A stretch of 17,029 nucleotides of DNA from the NCBI GenBank assembly GCA_004525055.1, contig SPDF01000010.1, positions 1-17,029 on the forward strand, written 5' to 3'. Below, piece by piece: positions 1-6,935 of this stretch (positions within the stretch are counted from its first letter, which is position 1; every line of letters begins with the position of its first letter). The notes under the pieces are model-generated. The model was not told where the DNA came from. It was given only the letters and a program-made list of their open reading frames with translations, and made no database searches. This DNA comes from Gemmatimonadales bacterium. GTDB lineage: Bacteria > Gemmatimonadota > Gemmatimonadetes > Gemmatimonadales > GWC2-71-9. The translations under genes were made by a program, and so were the position numbers.

Positions 1-693
1 GCGGGCCTGGTGCTGTTGTTAGCGGCGCTGGTCTTCGGTGCCTGGTACGCCCCGCTCCTGAAGGCGGCGGCGAGCGTGCCGCGGCTCCGTGAGGATGTCG
101 CGCGGCTCGAGGCCGAGAACGCCAAGGTGCGGGAACTCGCCGCGGCGCTCGACAGTGTGGAACTGCGGTACGATCGCCTCCGCGAAATGGTCGGCGCGGA
201 CATCGTGCCCGATCCGATTGCCCTCGCCTATTCGCTGCCGCTGGCGCCCCCGGTGTATGCGGCGGCTCCAGGTCCACGCGCCGCCCCCGTGACCGGGCGA
301 ACGCTGCCCAATCGGTGGCCGCTGGATGCCGCCGGGTACATGACGCGCGGGCTCGTGCCAGCCGGCGGCTCGGAGGAAGCACACACCGGCGTCGATCTGG
401 CTGTGACGATTGGCACGCCGGTACGTGCGGTGGGCGGCGGGACCGTGCTGGATAGCGGCAATGACCCGGAGTACGGCATATTTGTGCTGTTGAGCCATCC
501 CGATGGGTACGCGTCCAAGTATGGCCACCTGTCCCGCTCGTTGGTCCGCACCGGCCAACTGGTCGACGCAGGCGAAGTCATCGGCCTGTCGGGCAACACC
601 GGGCGCTCGACCGCGCCCCACTTGCACCTGGAAATTCGTCAGGGCGACGAGACGATCGATCCCCTCACCATAGTGAACGAGGACTTACGATAA
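1..693 (+). CDS. M23-family metallopeptidase (LytM-like), 5' end outside window
   Basis: This is a peptidoglycan endopeptidase that probably cuts cross-link peptides in the cell wall from the outer face of the inner membrane. The frame is open to the left edge, so the true start lies outside the window. What is visible begins with a hydrophobic anchor (codons 4-20), followed by a coiled-coil-like charged stretch (about 24-60), a Pro/Ala linker, and the M23 domain (about 100-215). Zinc ligands are in place, numbering from nucleotide 10: His125 and Asp129 in HTGVD, and His206 in HLHLEI, with His204 as the catalytic partner. The stop codon TAA overlaps the ATG of the bactofilin gene as TAATG, so the two are translationally coupled. 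M23 peptidase next to bactofilin is a known pairing in cell-shape systems. The family call is firm; the precise bond cut is not known. Confidence 0.93.
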   Translation, partial: AGLVLLLAALVFGAWYAPLLKAAASVPRLREDVARLEAENAKVRELAAALDSVELRYDRLREMVGADIVPDPIALAYSLPLAPPVYAAAPGPRAAPVTGRTLPNRWPLDAAGYMTRGLVPAGGSEEAHTGVDLAVTIGTPVRAVGGGTVLDSGNDPEYGIFVLLSHPDGYASKYGHLSRSLVRTGQLVDAGEVIGLSGNTGRSTAPHLHLEIRQGDETIDPLTIVNEDLR

Positions 694-1139
694 TGGCCAT
701 CTTCTCCAACACACCGCGCGAGCCCGAAGCGAATCAGATGCGTCGGCGCACCGACCACACCTCACTCTCGATCATCGCGAAGGACCTGACCGTCACGGGC
801 GACCTCGAGACCGAGGGGGTCGTGAAGATCGAGGGGAAGGTGAAGGGAGTCATCCGCGCCAAGACCCAGGCGCTCATCGCGCCGGGGGCGCTGGTGCAGG
901 GGGACGTGCACACCGCCGAGGCGGTGGTCGGCGGCCGGGTGGAGGGGAACATCCACGCCACCGACCGGGTCGAGGTGCAGGCCACCGCCGAGGTGCAGGG
1001 GGACGTCTTTACTCGGCGCGTCGTGGTACTCGAGGGGGGGAGCGTGAACGGCTCCATCAAGATGGAGTCGGCGCGCGATCCGAAGGCGGTGCCCAAGCCG
1101 GAACCGAAGCCGGTCCCGGAGCTCGGTCCCAAGGGGTGA
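693..1139 (+). CDS. Bactofilin (DUF583 polymer-forming cytoskeletal protein)
   Basis: Bactofilins self-assemble without nucleotides into filaments or patches on the inner membrane and position wall enzymes. This 148-residue protein has a short charged N-terminal tail (about 1-28). A right-handed beta-helix core follows (about 29-128), made of repeating strand-turn units rich in V, G and E such as VKIEGKVKGVI and AEVQGDVFTRRVVVLEGGSVNGSI. The C-terminal tail is proline/lysine-rich (about 130-148). This tail-core-tail plan and length are typical of the family. Its ATG overlaps the stop of the M23 peptidase gene, and its own stop overlaps the GTG of the next lipoprotein gene. The most likely job is to recruit the upstream M23 peptidase, as known for bactofilin/peptidase pairs in other bacteria. 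That link is inferred from context. Confidence 0.93.
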   Translation: MAIFSNTPREPEANQMRRRTDHTSLSIIAKDLTVTGDLETEGVVKIEGKVKGVIRAKTQALIAPGALVQGDVHTAEAVVGGRVEGNIHATDRVEVQATAEVQGDVFTRRVVVLEGGSVNGSIKMESARDPKAVPKPEPKPVPELGPKG

Positions 1140-2095
1140 TCGCGGCGCGCGCACTGGGTTGGGTGCTGGCCGGCGTGCTGCTGGCGAGTTGTGCCACACG
1201 AGAGGCGCCGGCGCCGTTTCGTGTGGCACTCATCACACCGGGGTCTATTGCTGATGCCGCGTGGAACTCCGGCGCCTTCACCGGCCTCGGCCAAATCCAC
1301 GACTCCCTCGGCGTCCCCATCAGCCACGTGGAGGCGCGCACTCCCGCCGAACAGGAAGAGGCACTTCGGACCTATGCGGCCCAGGGGTACGACCTGATCT
1401 TTGGGCACGGGTTTGAGTTCCAGAGTCCGGCGGAACGGGTCAGCGCCGACTATCCCGCCGTCGTGTTCATCATCACCTCCGGAGAGCGGGTGCAGGGAAA
1501 CGTCGCCCCGCTGATCTTTCGGTTGAGCGAGGCGAGCTACCTCGCGGGGATGGTGGCTGGAGGTTTGACGAAGAGCAACGTGATCGGGTTTGTGGGTGGC
1601 GTGGAACTGCCGCCGGTGCGCGAGGCGTCCGAGGCCTGGGTGGCAGGCGCGCGTGCGGTCAACCCGGAGGTGCAGAGCCGGACCACCTATCTCAATAACT
1701 GGGACGACGCGGCACTGGGGCGCGAGGCGGCACGGGCACTGATTCGCGTCGGGGCGGATATGCTGCACCACAACGCCGACGCCGCGGCCATTGGCGTTTT
1801 TCAGGCGGCGAAGGAGGCACCGGGCGTCTATCTGTTCGGTGCCAATGCCGACCAGACGGAATTGGCCCCCTCGCGCGTCGTCGGCTCGGCGGTCATCGAC
1901 CTGCCACGCGCCCTCTTGCTCGTGGCGCGCGAGGTACAATCGGGTACTTTCACGCCGAGGGTTGAATCGTTTGGGCTGGGCAGCGGCGTGGTGCAGTATG
2001 TGCCCAATCTCGCCCTTGATTCCATGATTCCAGTCGCCCTCGCCGAACGCGTCCGCGCCGCCGAGGACAGCATCCGACAGCGAGATGGCCAATGA
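1136..2095 (+). CDS. BMP/PnrA-family substrate-binding lipoprotein
   Basis: This is the extracytoplasmic binding protein of a nucleoside-type ABC importer (BMP/PnrA family). The GTG start overlaps the bactofilin stop as GTGA. It is followed by a lipoprotein signal with lipobox LASC at Cys19. The mature part fits the two-lobed fold: an early strand VALITPGSIADAAWN, then YDLIFGHGFEF, a stretch reading EASYLAGMVAGG, and IGFVGGVELP, all recognisable BMP landmarks. At 319 residues it is near the family size. The first ligand loop lacks the usual D-x-S-F-N pattern and reads ADAAWN instead, so the exact ligand is uncertain. Its stop overlaps the next start as ATGA. The matching ATPase and permeases follow after one intervening gene. 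Confidence 0.88.
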   Translation: MIAARALGWVLAGVLLASCATREAPAPFRVALITPGSIADAAWNSGAFTGLGQIHDSLGVPISHVEARTPAEQEEALRTYAAQGYDLIFGHGFEFQSPAERVSADYPAVVFIITSGERVQGNVAPLIFRLSEASYLAGMVAGGLTKSNVIGFVGGVELPPVREASEAWVAGARAVNPEVQSRTTYLNNWDDAALGREAARALIRVGADMLHHNADAAAIGVFQAAKEAPGVYLFGANADQTELAPSRVVGSAVIDLPRALLLVAREVQSGTFTPRVESFGLGSGVVQYVPNLALDSMIPVALAERVRAAEDSIRQRDGQ

Positions 2096-2868
2096 CCGAG
2101 CACGCCGTTTCACTTCCCCAAATCACCGAATACCTCGACACCCTTCTTCGAGTGCGGGAGATTCCGGACGAGGGCAACGCCGTCAACGGGCTCCAGGTGG
2201 AGAACGTCGGCACGGTGGACCGCATCGTGGCGGCGGTGGATGCGTCGCTCGAGGCGATCGAGAACGCCGCTCCCCTATCGAGCGAGGGGGGCACGTTGCT
2301 GGTGGTGCACCATGGGCTGCTCTGGGACGGCAACATCCCCCTCACTGGACGCCGACACCGGCGGGTCCGTGCGCTCTTCGACCGGAATATCGCGCTCTAT
2401 TCCGCGCACATTCCCCTCGACCTGCACCCTGATGTGGGGAACAACATTGTCCTGGCGCGCCGGCTTGAGGTTGAACTGGAAGGGTGGTTTGGCGAGTACC
2501 GGGGCCAGCGACTCGGCGTGTATGGCGAGCTCGCGCTCCCGCGGGAGGAACTGGTCCGGCGCATCGAGGCGCAACTGACCGCTACCGCCCGGCTGATTCC
2601 CGGCGGACCGGCCACGACGGAACGGGTCGGCATCGTGACCGGGAGTGGCGGTGGGTTCATCGCCGAAGCCTTGGCAGCCGGCATCGATACCCTCGTCACT
2701 GGCGAAGGCCCCCATCACACCTATTTCGACGCGATGGAGCTCGGCATCAACGTGATCTATGCCGGCCACTACGCCACCGAACAGGTCGGTGTCCAGGCGC
2801 TCGCCCAGCACCTCGGCCTGCGGTTCGAGCTGCCATGGGAGTTCCACAGGCACCCGACTGGGATGTAG
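2092..2868 (+). CDS. Nif3/YbgI-like dinuclear metal-centre protein (DUF34)
   Basis: This cytoplasmic protein belongs to the Nif3/YbgI (DUF34) family, whose members form hexameric toroids with a two-metal site and are thought to be hydrolases; the physiological substrate is unsettled. All metal-ligand motifs are visible: His73-His74 in HHGLLW, Asp110 in PLDLHPDVGNN, and His226 with Glu230 in GHYATE, the last pair with the same four-residue spacing as in E. coli YbgI. The length of 258 residues fits the short bacterial form without the inserted PII-like domain. The ATG overlaps the stop of the binding-protein gene (ATGA). It therefore sits inside a nucleoside-type uptake operon, between the binding protein and the ATPase, which hints at a role in nucleotide or base metabolism. 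Family assignment is strong; function is not. Confidence 0.93.
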   Translation: MTEHAVSLPQITEYLDTLLRVREIPDEGNAVNGLQVENVGTVDRIVAAVDASLEAIENAAPLSSEGGTLLVVHHGLLWDGNIPLTGRRHRRVRALFDRNIALYSAHIPLDLHPDVGNNIVLARRLEVELEGWFGEYRGQRLGVYGELALPREELVRRIEAQLTATARLIPGGPATTERVGIVTGSGGGFIAEALAAGIDTLVTGEGPHHTYFDAMELGINVIYAGHYATEQVGVQALAQHLGLRFELPWEFHRHPTGM

Positions 2869-2900
2869 GACGTCGGCGGCCCCGCTGCCCCTCTGTTTCA

Positions 2901-2944
2901 CCTCACCCCCTGTCCCCCTCTCCATGATACGGAGAGGGGGGACG
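2901..2944. repeat. Dispersed C-rich stem-loop repeat, copy 1
   Basis: The copy begins CCTCACCCCCTG and then forms a hairpin. The left arm GTCCCCCTCTCC (2912-2923) pairs with GGAGAGGGGGGAC (2931-2943), apart from one extra G, around the 7-nt loop ATGATAC. It fills the only sizeable gap (2869-2966) in an otherwise overlapping operon. The same opening and a similar hairpin recur at 14786-14828. No U-tract follows, so it is not a classical terminator. It may attenuate transcription or protect the upstream mRNA, so that the binding protein is made in excess over the membrane subunits. Confidence 0.75.
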
Positions 2945-2966
2945 TCTCCCTGGGCCCGATGTCCTG

Positions 2967-4427
2967 ATGCTCCTCTCACTCTCCGGCATCTCTAAGTCGT
3001 TTGGTTCTGTTGCGGCGCTCCGCGGCGTGGATCTGGTCGTCCGCGCTGGTGAAGTGCACGCCGTCCTCGGGGAGAACGGCGCCGGCAAGTCCACCCTGAT
3101 GCATATCGCGGACGGGTTGCTCCGCCCCGACGCGGGTACCATCGCGGTGGATGGAGTACCGGTTCGCTTCCGTTCGGCACGCGATGCCCGCCGCCATGGC
3201 ATCGGGATGGTGCACCAGCACTCCACTGCGGTGCCGGCGCTCTCCGTCATGGAGAACATCGCGCTCGCCGCCGGATGGCCGGTGGCGCCGGGGCAACTCC
3301 GTCGGCGTACCGCCGAACTCACCGCCCGCCTCGCCCTCCAACTCGACCCTCTCCAGCCCGCAAGCGAACTCTCCGTCGCCCTCAAGCAGCGCCTCGAAGT
3401 CGTCAAGGCACTCGCCTCCGATGCTCGCATTCTCTTGCTCGATGAACCTACCACGGTGCTGGCTCCCACCGAGGCGGAGGAGCTCTTCAACTTCGTGCGG
3501 GAGTTCGCGCGATCGGGCGGCGCCGTGGTGCTGATCACGCACAAGCTCGATGAAGCCCTGGCCGCCGCCGACCAGGTCACGGTGTTGCGGCATGGGGTGG
3601 TTGCTCTGGCGGCGCCAAGAGCCGAGGTGGCGGCGGAATCGCTGACCGAGGCGATGATCGGGGGTGCGATCTCCGTGGCCGCCCGCCCGCGCCCGACTGG
3701 TGATGGTCCCGTCCTGATCCAGTGCGATGGGCTCGAGGTCAAAGGAGAATCTACGCCTGGCCTGCGCAGCGCCTCATTCACCATCCGTGGTGGTGAGTTG
3801 GTGGCGGTGGCGGGAGTGGAAGGGAACGGTCAACGCGAGCTGCTGCGCGCGGTGGCCCAACTTCAGCGCCCGTTTCGCGGGCTCCTCGAGGTGGCCCGGC
3901 CCATCGCGTTCGTGCCGGAGGATCGTACGACAGAGGGACTGATTCCTGCCTTGTCGCTCACCGAAAACGTGGTGCTTGGAGTCGGGCGCATCGCGCCGTG
4001 GATCAGGGGACACCGGGTAAGGCGGGTGGACTGGTCGGCCGCGGGCAGCCGGACGACCGAACTCCTCGAAGAGTTCGATGTGCGCGCGAAGGGCCCGGGT
4101 GCGGCGGCGGGAAGCCTGAGCGGAGGAAACCAGCAGAAGCTGCTCATCGCGAGGGCACTTGAGCGGCGTCCGCGAGTCCTCGTGGCAGAGAACCCGACGC
4201 GCGGGCTCGACCTGCAGGCGGCCGCGGACGTCCATGCGCGCCTTCGATCGGCGGCGGCGGCCGGCGCTGCCGTGTTGATCTACTCGAACGATCTCGATGA
4301 AGTACTGGAGTTAGGCGACCGCATCCTGGTGGCCGCGAACGGCGTGGTTGTCGAGGCGGAGGCCGGTGCTGGTCGCCAGCGGCTCGGCGAGATGATGCTT
4401 CGATCGGGCAGGCCCGATGCGCAGTAG
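2967..4427 (+). CDS. Nucleoside-type ABC importer, tandem ATP-binding protein (NupO/YufO-like)
   Basis: This cytoplasmic double ATPase powers a nucleoside-type importer. It has two nucleotide-binding domains in 486 residues, near the family's usual ~500. Domain 1 has a full Walker A (GENGAGKS, 35-42) and Walker B (LLLDEPT with Asp159 and Glu160). Its signature is the variant LSVALKQR common in this branch. Domain 2 is degenerate in Walker A (GVEGNGQRE from 283, Gln in place of Lys) but has a canonical LSGGNQQK signature at 384-391. Its Walker B end reads AENPTRGLD (Glu408-Asn409), lacking the usual catalytic Glu. One active and one weak site is normal for sugar/nucleoside-type tandem ATPases. 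No good Shine-Dalgarno precedes the ATG; the stem-loop repeat lies just upstream. The gene overlaps the next permease gene by 11 nt. Confidence 0.92.
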   Translation: MLLSLSGISKSFGSVAALRGVDLVVRAGEVHAVLGENGAGKSTLMHIADGLLRPDAGTIAVDGVPVRFRSARDARRHGIGMVHQHSTAVPALSVMENIALAAGWPVAPGQLRRRTAELTARLALQLDPLQPASELSVALKQRLEVVKALASDARILLLDEPTTVLAPTEAEELFNFVREFARSGGAVVLITHKLDEALAAADQVTVLRHGVVALAAPRAEVAAESLTEAMIGGAISVAARPRPTGDGPVLIQCDGLEVKGESTPGLRSASFTIRGGELVAVAGVEGNGQRELLRAVAQLQRPFRGLLEVARPIAFVPEDRTTEGLIPALSLTENVVLGVGRIAPWIRGHRVRRVDWSAAGSRTTELLEEFDVRAKGPGAAAGSLSGGNQQKLLIARALERRPRVLVAENPTRGLDLQAAADVHARLRSAAAAGAAVLIYSNDLDEVLELGDRILVAANGVVVEAEAGAGRQRLGEMMLRSGRPDAQ

Positions 4428-5478
4428 CATCCGCGCGCTCGGCACCTCGCTGCTGGCACTGGCCGTCGGGTTGCTCCTGCTCGCCGTGGGGTTGCACCTG
4501 GCAGGATATGATGCGGGCGCGGCGCTCGCGGCACTGTGGGATGGCGCCTTCGGTTCGTGGCGCGCGTTCACGGGGGCCACGTTGCTGCGGTCGGTGCCAC
4601 TGATCCTGATCGGGTTGGGGTTTGCGCTCGCGCTCAGGGGCGGCGCGCTGAACATCGGCGCGGAGGGGCAGTTCTACGCCGGTGCGATCGCGGCGGCGTG
4701 GGTGGGTGTGCACGCCGGCGGCTGGGCACCGTGGATTGCGCTTCCGAGTGTGGCATTGGCTGGAATTGTCGGGGGCACGATGTGGATGGCGCTACCGGTG
4801 GTGCTCAAGCTCCGGTTCGGCGTGCTTGAGGTGATCAGCACCCTGTTGCTCAACTTCGTGGCCGAAGCGCTGGTGAGCTGGATGGTCCAGGGGCCGATGC
4901 AGGAGCCCTCCGGGATCTACCCACAGAGCGCCCCGATCGTGGAGGCGGCGCGGTTGCCGATGCTGCCGGGCACACGACTCCACCTCGGGTTCGTGGCGGC
5001 GTTGATTGCCGCCAGCATTTTGACGTGGATCTTCGCGCGCACCTGGTGGGGGTTTCGCCTGCGTGCGCTGGGCGAGGGGCCGCGCGCCGCTGAGGTGAGC
5101 GGTCGGGTACGGGGCAACCGGATGATTGCGGTCGCGCTTTTGGGGTCCGGCGCACTGGCGGGGTTGGCCGGCGCGTTCGAGGTGAGCGGCGTCTCCTACG
5201 CGCTCTACCAGAACCTTTCCCCCGGCTACGGATTCACCGCCATTGGCGTGGCGCTGCTGGCGCGACTCAAGCCGTCGGCCATCGTGCTTACCGGTATTGT
5301 CTTCGCTGCGCTGGAGGCAGGGGCAGGTGCGATGCAGCGTGACGCAGGGATTCCGGCGGTGACGGTGTATGTGGTCGAAGGCGTCATCATCCTGGTATTG
5401 CTGCTGGGTGACGCGGCGGCGCGCCGAGGGCTCCGGCGTCAGGTGGTGGCGACCGGCGCTGTGGACGGCATCGCATGA
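4417..5478 (+). CDS. ABC importer permease 1 (BPD_transp_2 family, NupP/YufP-like)
   Basis: This is the first of two different inner-membrane permeases forming the channel of the nucleoside-type importer. The 353-residue protein is strongly hydrophobic, with about 8-10 predicted membrane segments beginning at residues 5-25. Landmarks of this branch are LRGGALNIGAEGQFYAGAIAA near residue 75 and the cytoplasmic coupling loop RALGEGPRAAEVSGR near residue 215, which contacts the ATPase. Its ATG lies inside the end of the ATPase gene, and its stop overlaps the next permease start as ATGA. The coupled order ATPase-permease-permease is the usual order in BMP-dependent importers such as B. subtilis NupOPQ. 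Confidence 0.92.
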   Translation: MRSSIRALGTSLLALAVGLLLLAVGLHLAGYDAGAALAALWDGAFGSWRAFTGATLLRSVPLILIGLGFALALRGGALNIGAEGQFYAGAIAAAWVGVHAGGWAPWIALPSVALAGIVGGTMWMALPVVLKLRFGVLEVISTLLLNFVAEALVSWMVQGPMQEPSGIYPQSAPIVEAARLPMLPGTRLHLGFVAALIAASILTWIFARTWWGFRLRALGEGPRAAEVSGRVRGNRMIAVALLGSGALAGLAGAFEVSGVSYALYQNLSPGYGFTAIGVALLARLKPSAIVLTGIVFAALEAGAGAMQRDAGIPAVTVYVVEGVIILVLLLGDAAARRGLRRQVVATGAVDGIA

Positions 5479-6395
5479 TCGATCCGATGGCCGTGGCGGC
5501 GGACGTGCTGGTGGCGGCGGTGGGCATCGCCACACCGCTGGCGCTGGCAGCCACCGGGGAGACAATCGCCGAGCGCTCGGGTGTGGTGAACCTGGGAGTC
5601 GAGGGTGCGATGCTCTTCGGTGCCTTGGGTGGCGCGATCGGCGCGACGGCGGTGGGGCCGGTAGTGGGATTGGGTATTGGCGTGTTGGCGGGTGTTCTGG
5701 TGGCCGCGCTCTTTGCTGCGGTGGCCATCGGTGCGGGTGCCGACCAGATCATTACCGGTACGGCGGTGACGCTGGTAAGCGTCGGCCTGACCGGGACGAT
5801 CTACCGGCAATTCTACGGCCCGGCGGGCGTTGGGCTCTCGCTCCCGACGTTGTCACCCCTCCCGCTTCCGATCCTCTCCGATACTCCGCTGATCGGCAGC
5901 GCGCTCTTCGCGCAGCCGGTTACGACCTATGCCGCGGCCGCCCTCATTCCCCTCACCTGGTACCTGCTTTTCCGCACACGGTTTGGGCTCGCGCTCCGCG
6001 CCGTCGGCGAGGACCCGCCGGCTGCCCGCGCCGCCGGTGTGTCGGTGCGCATGGTCCGGACCTGGGCGGTATTGCTGGGCGGTGCGTGTGCGGGGTTGGC
6101 GGGTGCCACGCTGGTGCTAGCGCAGGTCGGCACCTTTACCGAGCGGATGACGGCGGGGCGTGGGTTCATTGCGATTGCGATTGTGGTCTTGGGGCGCTGG
6201 AATCCGGTGGGGGCTGGCCTCGCCGCTCTGCTCTTCGGCTTGGCGACGGCGCTGCAGTTTGCGCTGCAGGCCGCCGGGCTCAAGGTGCCGTACCAGTTCT
6301 TCCTGATGTTTCCCTACCTGCTGACATTGCTTGCGCTCGCCGGCGCAGTCGGACGGGTGAAGGCGCCGGCGGCGTTGGGGAGGAACGAATACTGA
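5475..6395 (+). CDS. ABC importer permease 2 (BPD_transp_2 family, NupQ/YufQ-like)
   Basis: This is the second permease, expected to pair with the product of 4417-5478. It has 306 residues, about 8 membrane segments, and the typical motif AERSGVVNLGVEGAMLFGA (about residues 34-52). The coupling loop reads RAVGEDPPAARAAGVSVRM (about 176-194). The gene starts inside the stop of permease 1 (ATGA) and ends the operon. Four nucleotides after its TGA a 134-bp palindrome begins, which probably marks the end of the transcription unit. A nucleoside or purine-type substrate is inferred from family and from the BMP-type binding protein upstream. Confidence 0.92.
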   Translation: MIDPMAVAADVLVAAVGIATPLALAATGETIAERSGVVNLGVEGAMLFGALGGAIGATAVGPVVGLGIGVLAGVLVAALFAAVAIGAGADQIITGTAVTLVSVGLTGTIYRQFYGPAGVGLSLPTLSPLPLPILSDTPLIGSALFAQPVTTYAAAALIPLTWYLLFRTRFGLALRAVGEDPPAARAAGVSVRMVRTWAVLLGGACAGLAGATLVLAQVGTFTERMTAGRGFIAIAIVVLGRWNPVGAGLAALLFGLATALQFALQAAGLKVPYQFFLMFPYLLTLLALAGAVGRVKAPAALGRNEY

Positions 6396-6399
6396 GACA

Positions 6400-6533
6400 A
6401 AGGAGAACGAGGACTTGAGGACGGAGCGGGGCGGAAAGCGCAAGGAGAAAGGAGGAGCGGCGGCTTGAATCCGCGCTCCCTCCTTTGTCTTTCTTCCTTC
6501 CGCCCCTCCAAGTCCCAAGTCCTCGTTCTCCTT
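6400..6533. repeat. 134-bp imperfect palindrome after the transporter operon
   Basis: The outer arms are a perfect 17-bp inverted repeat, AAGGAGAACGAGGACTT (6400-6416) against its reverse complement at 6517-6533. Inside, purine-rich left-arm blocks (GGAGCGGGGCGGAA, AAAGGAGG, AGCG) match the pyrimidine-rich right arm (GCTCCCTCCTTTG, TTCCGCCCCTCC) with small mismatches. The centre is GCGG-CTTGAAT-CCGC (6460-6474). The whole can fold into one long hairpin. It may terminate both the + strand operon and the - strand remnant beyond it, or be a non-coding dispersed palindromic element of MITE/REP type. No coding frame inside it looks real. Confidence 0.75.
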
Positions 6534-6545
6534 CCTCCCGTCGGT

Positions 6546-6820
6546 TCAGTCTGCCGGATTCTGCATCTTGAATACCGTCGCCGCGGCCGCGCCACCAAGC
6601 AGGGGCGCCACCAGGTAGATCCACGCCTGGCCGAGGGAACCGCGGGCGAAGACCATGTCCACGATCGTCGGGCCGAGACGTGCCCACCCATATTCAGCAT
6701 GATCATCAGCGAACGGCCGATGGCGAGTGGCGCGAAGGGGTTGCCGCTCAGGACGGTGAGGCGGACGGTCAGCACGAGGAACAGGGAGCCAATGCACTCG
6801 GTGAGCAACTTGGATATGTG
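6546..6820 (-). pseudogene. Aquaporin/MIP channel pseudogene (internal deletion and frame change)
   Basis: Reading from about 6817, one frame gives SKLLTECIGSLFLVLTV and then NPFAPLAIGRSLMIMLNMGG followed by HVS, matching the start and first helices of bacterial MIP/aquaporin proteins. At about 6672-6684 the similarity jumps to another frame, reading PTIVDMVFARGSLGQAWIYL and then VAPLLGGAAAATVFKMQ. That is the usual MIP C-terminal helix, with its stop at 6546. About 85-90 of some 230-250 residues remain. Both NPA half-helices and the middle helices are gone. The codon where ATG would be expected (6815-6817) reads ATA. These lesions make a working channel very unlikely. The family call rests on recognisable end segments only. 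Confidence 0.72.
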
Positions 6821-6867
6821 AGTCTTCGGGAGGGAAATCCGACAGGCGAGAGAGTCAGACTGCCGCC

Positions 6868-6873
6868 TATATT
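6868..6873 (+). promoter_or_regulatory. Possible -10 element (TATATT)
   Basis: TATATT stands out as AT-rich within very GC-rich sequence, about 62 nt upstream of the preferred GTG start of the DinB-like gene. No convincing -35 box lies at the expected spacing, so this is a weak call based on composition and position. Confidence 0.3.
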
Positions 6874-6924
6874 GCCCCGTGGATGAGACTTTCGCCAGAT
6901 CCCAACCGCCACGCCCACCCGTTC

Positions 6925-6930
6925 AGGAGA
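6925..6930 (+). promoter_or_regulatory. Ribosome binding site deciding the DinB-like start
   Basis: AGGAGA sits five bases before GTG at 6936 and in the right register for that codon. The in-frame ATG further upstream, at 6879, has no such site and would add 19 low-complexity, proline-rich residues absent from the family. The GTG start is therefore preferred. Confidence 0.7.
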
Positions 6931-6935
6931 CATCC

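Noticed and set aside
734..2113. 459-codon open frame on the - strand opposite bactofilin and the lipoprotein gene
   Set aside because: It is antisense to two recognised genes, rich in Arg/His/Pro of low complexity and has no family motif. It is a GC-rich shadow frame.
6465..6821. 118-codon + strand frame across the palindrome and aquaporin remnant
   Set aside because: It has no ribosome binding site and no similarity I recognise. It begins inside the palindrome and is antisense to the MIP fragments.
6879..6935. Upstream ATG extension of the DinB-like gene
   Set aside because: It lacks a ribosome site, and the added residues are proline-rich and not part of the family. GTG 6936 has AGGAGA at good spacing.
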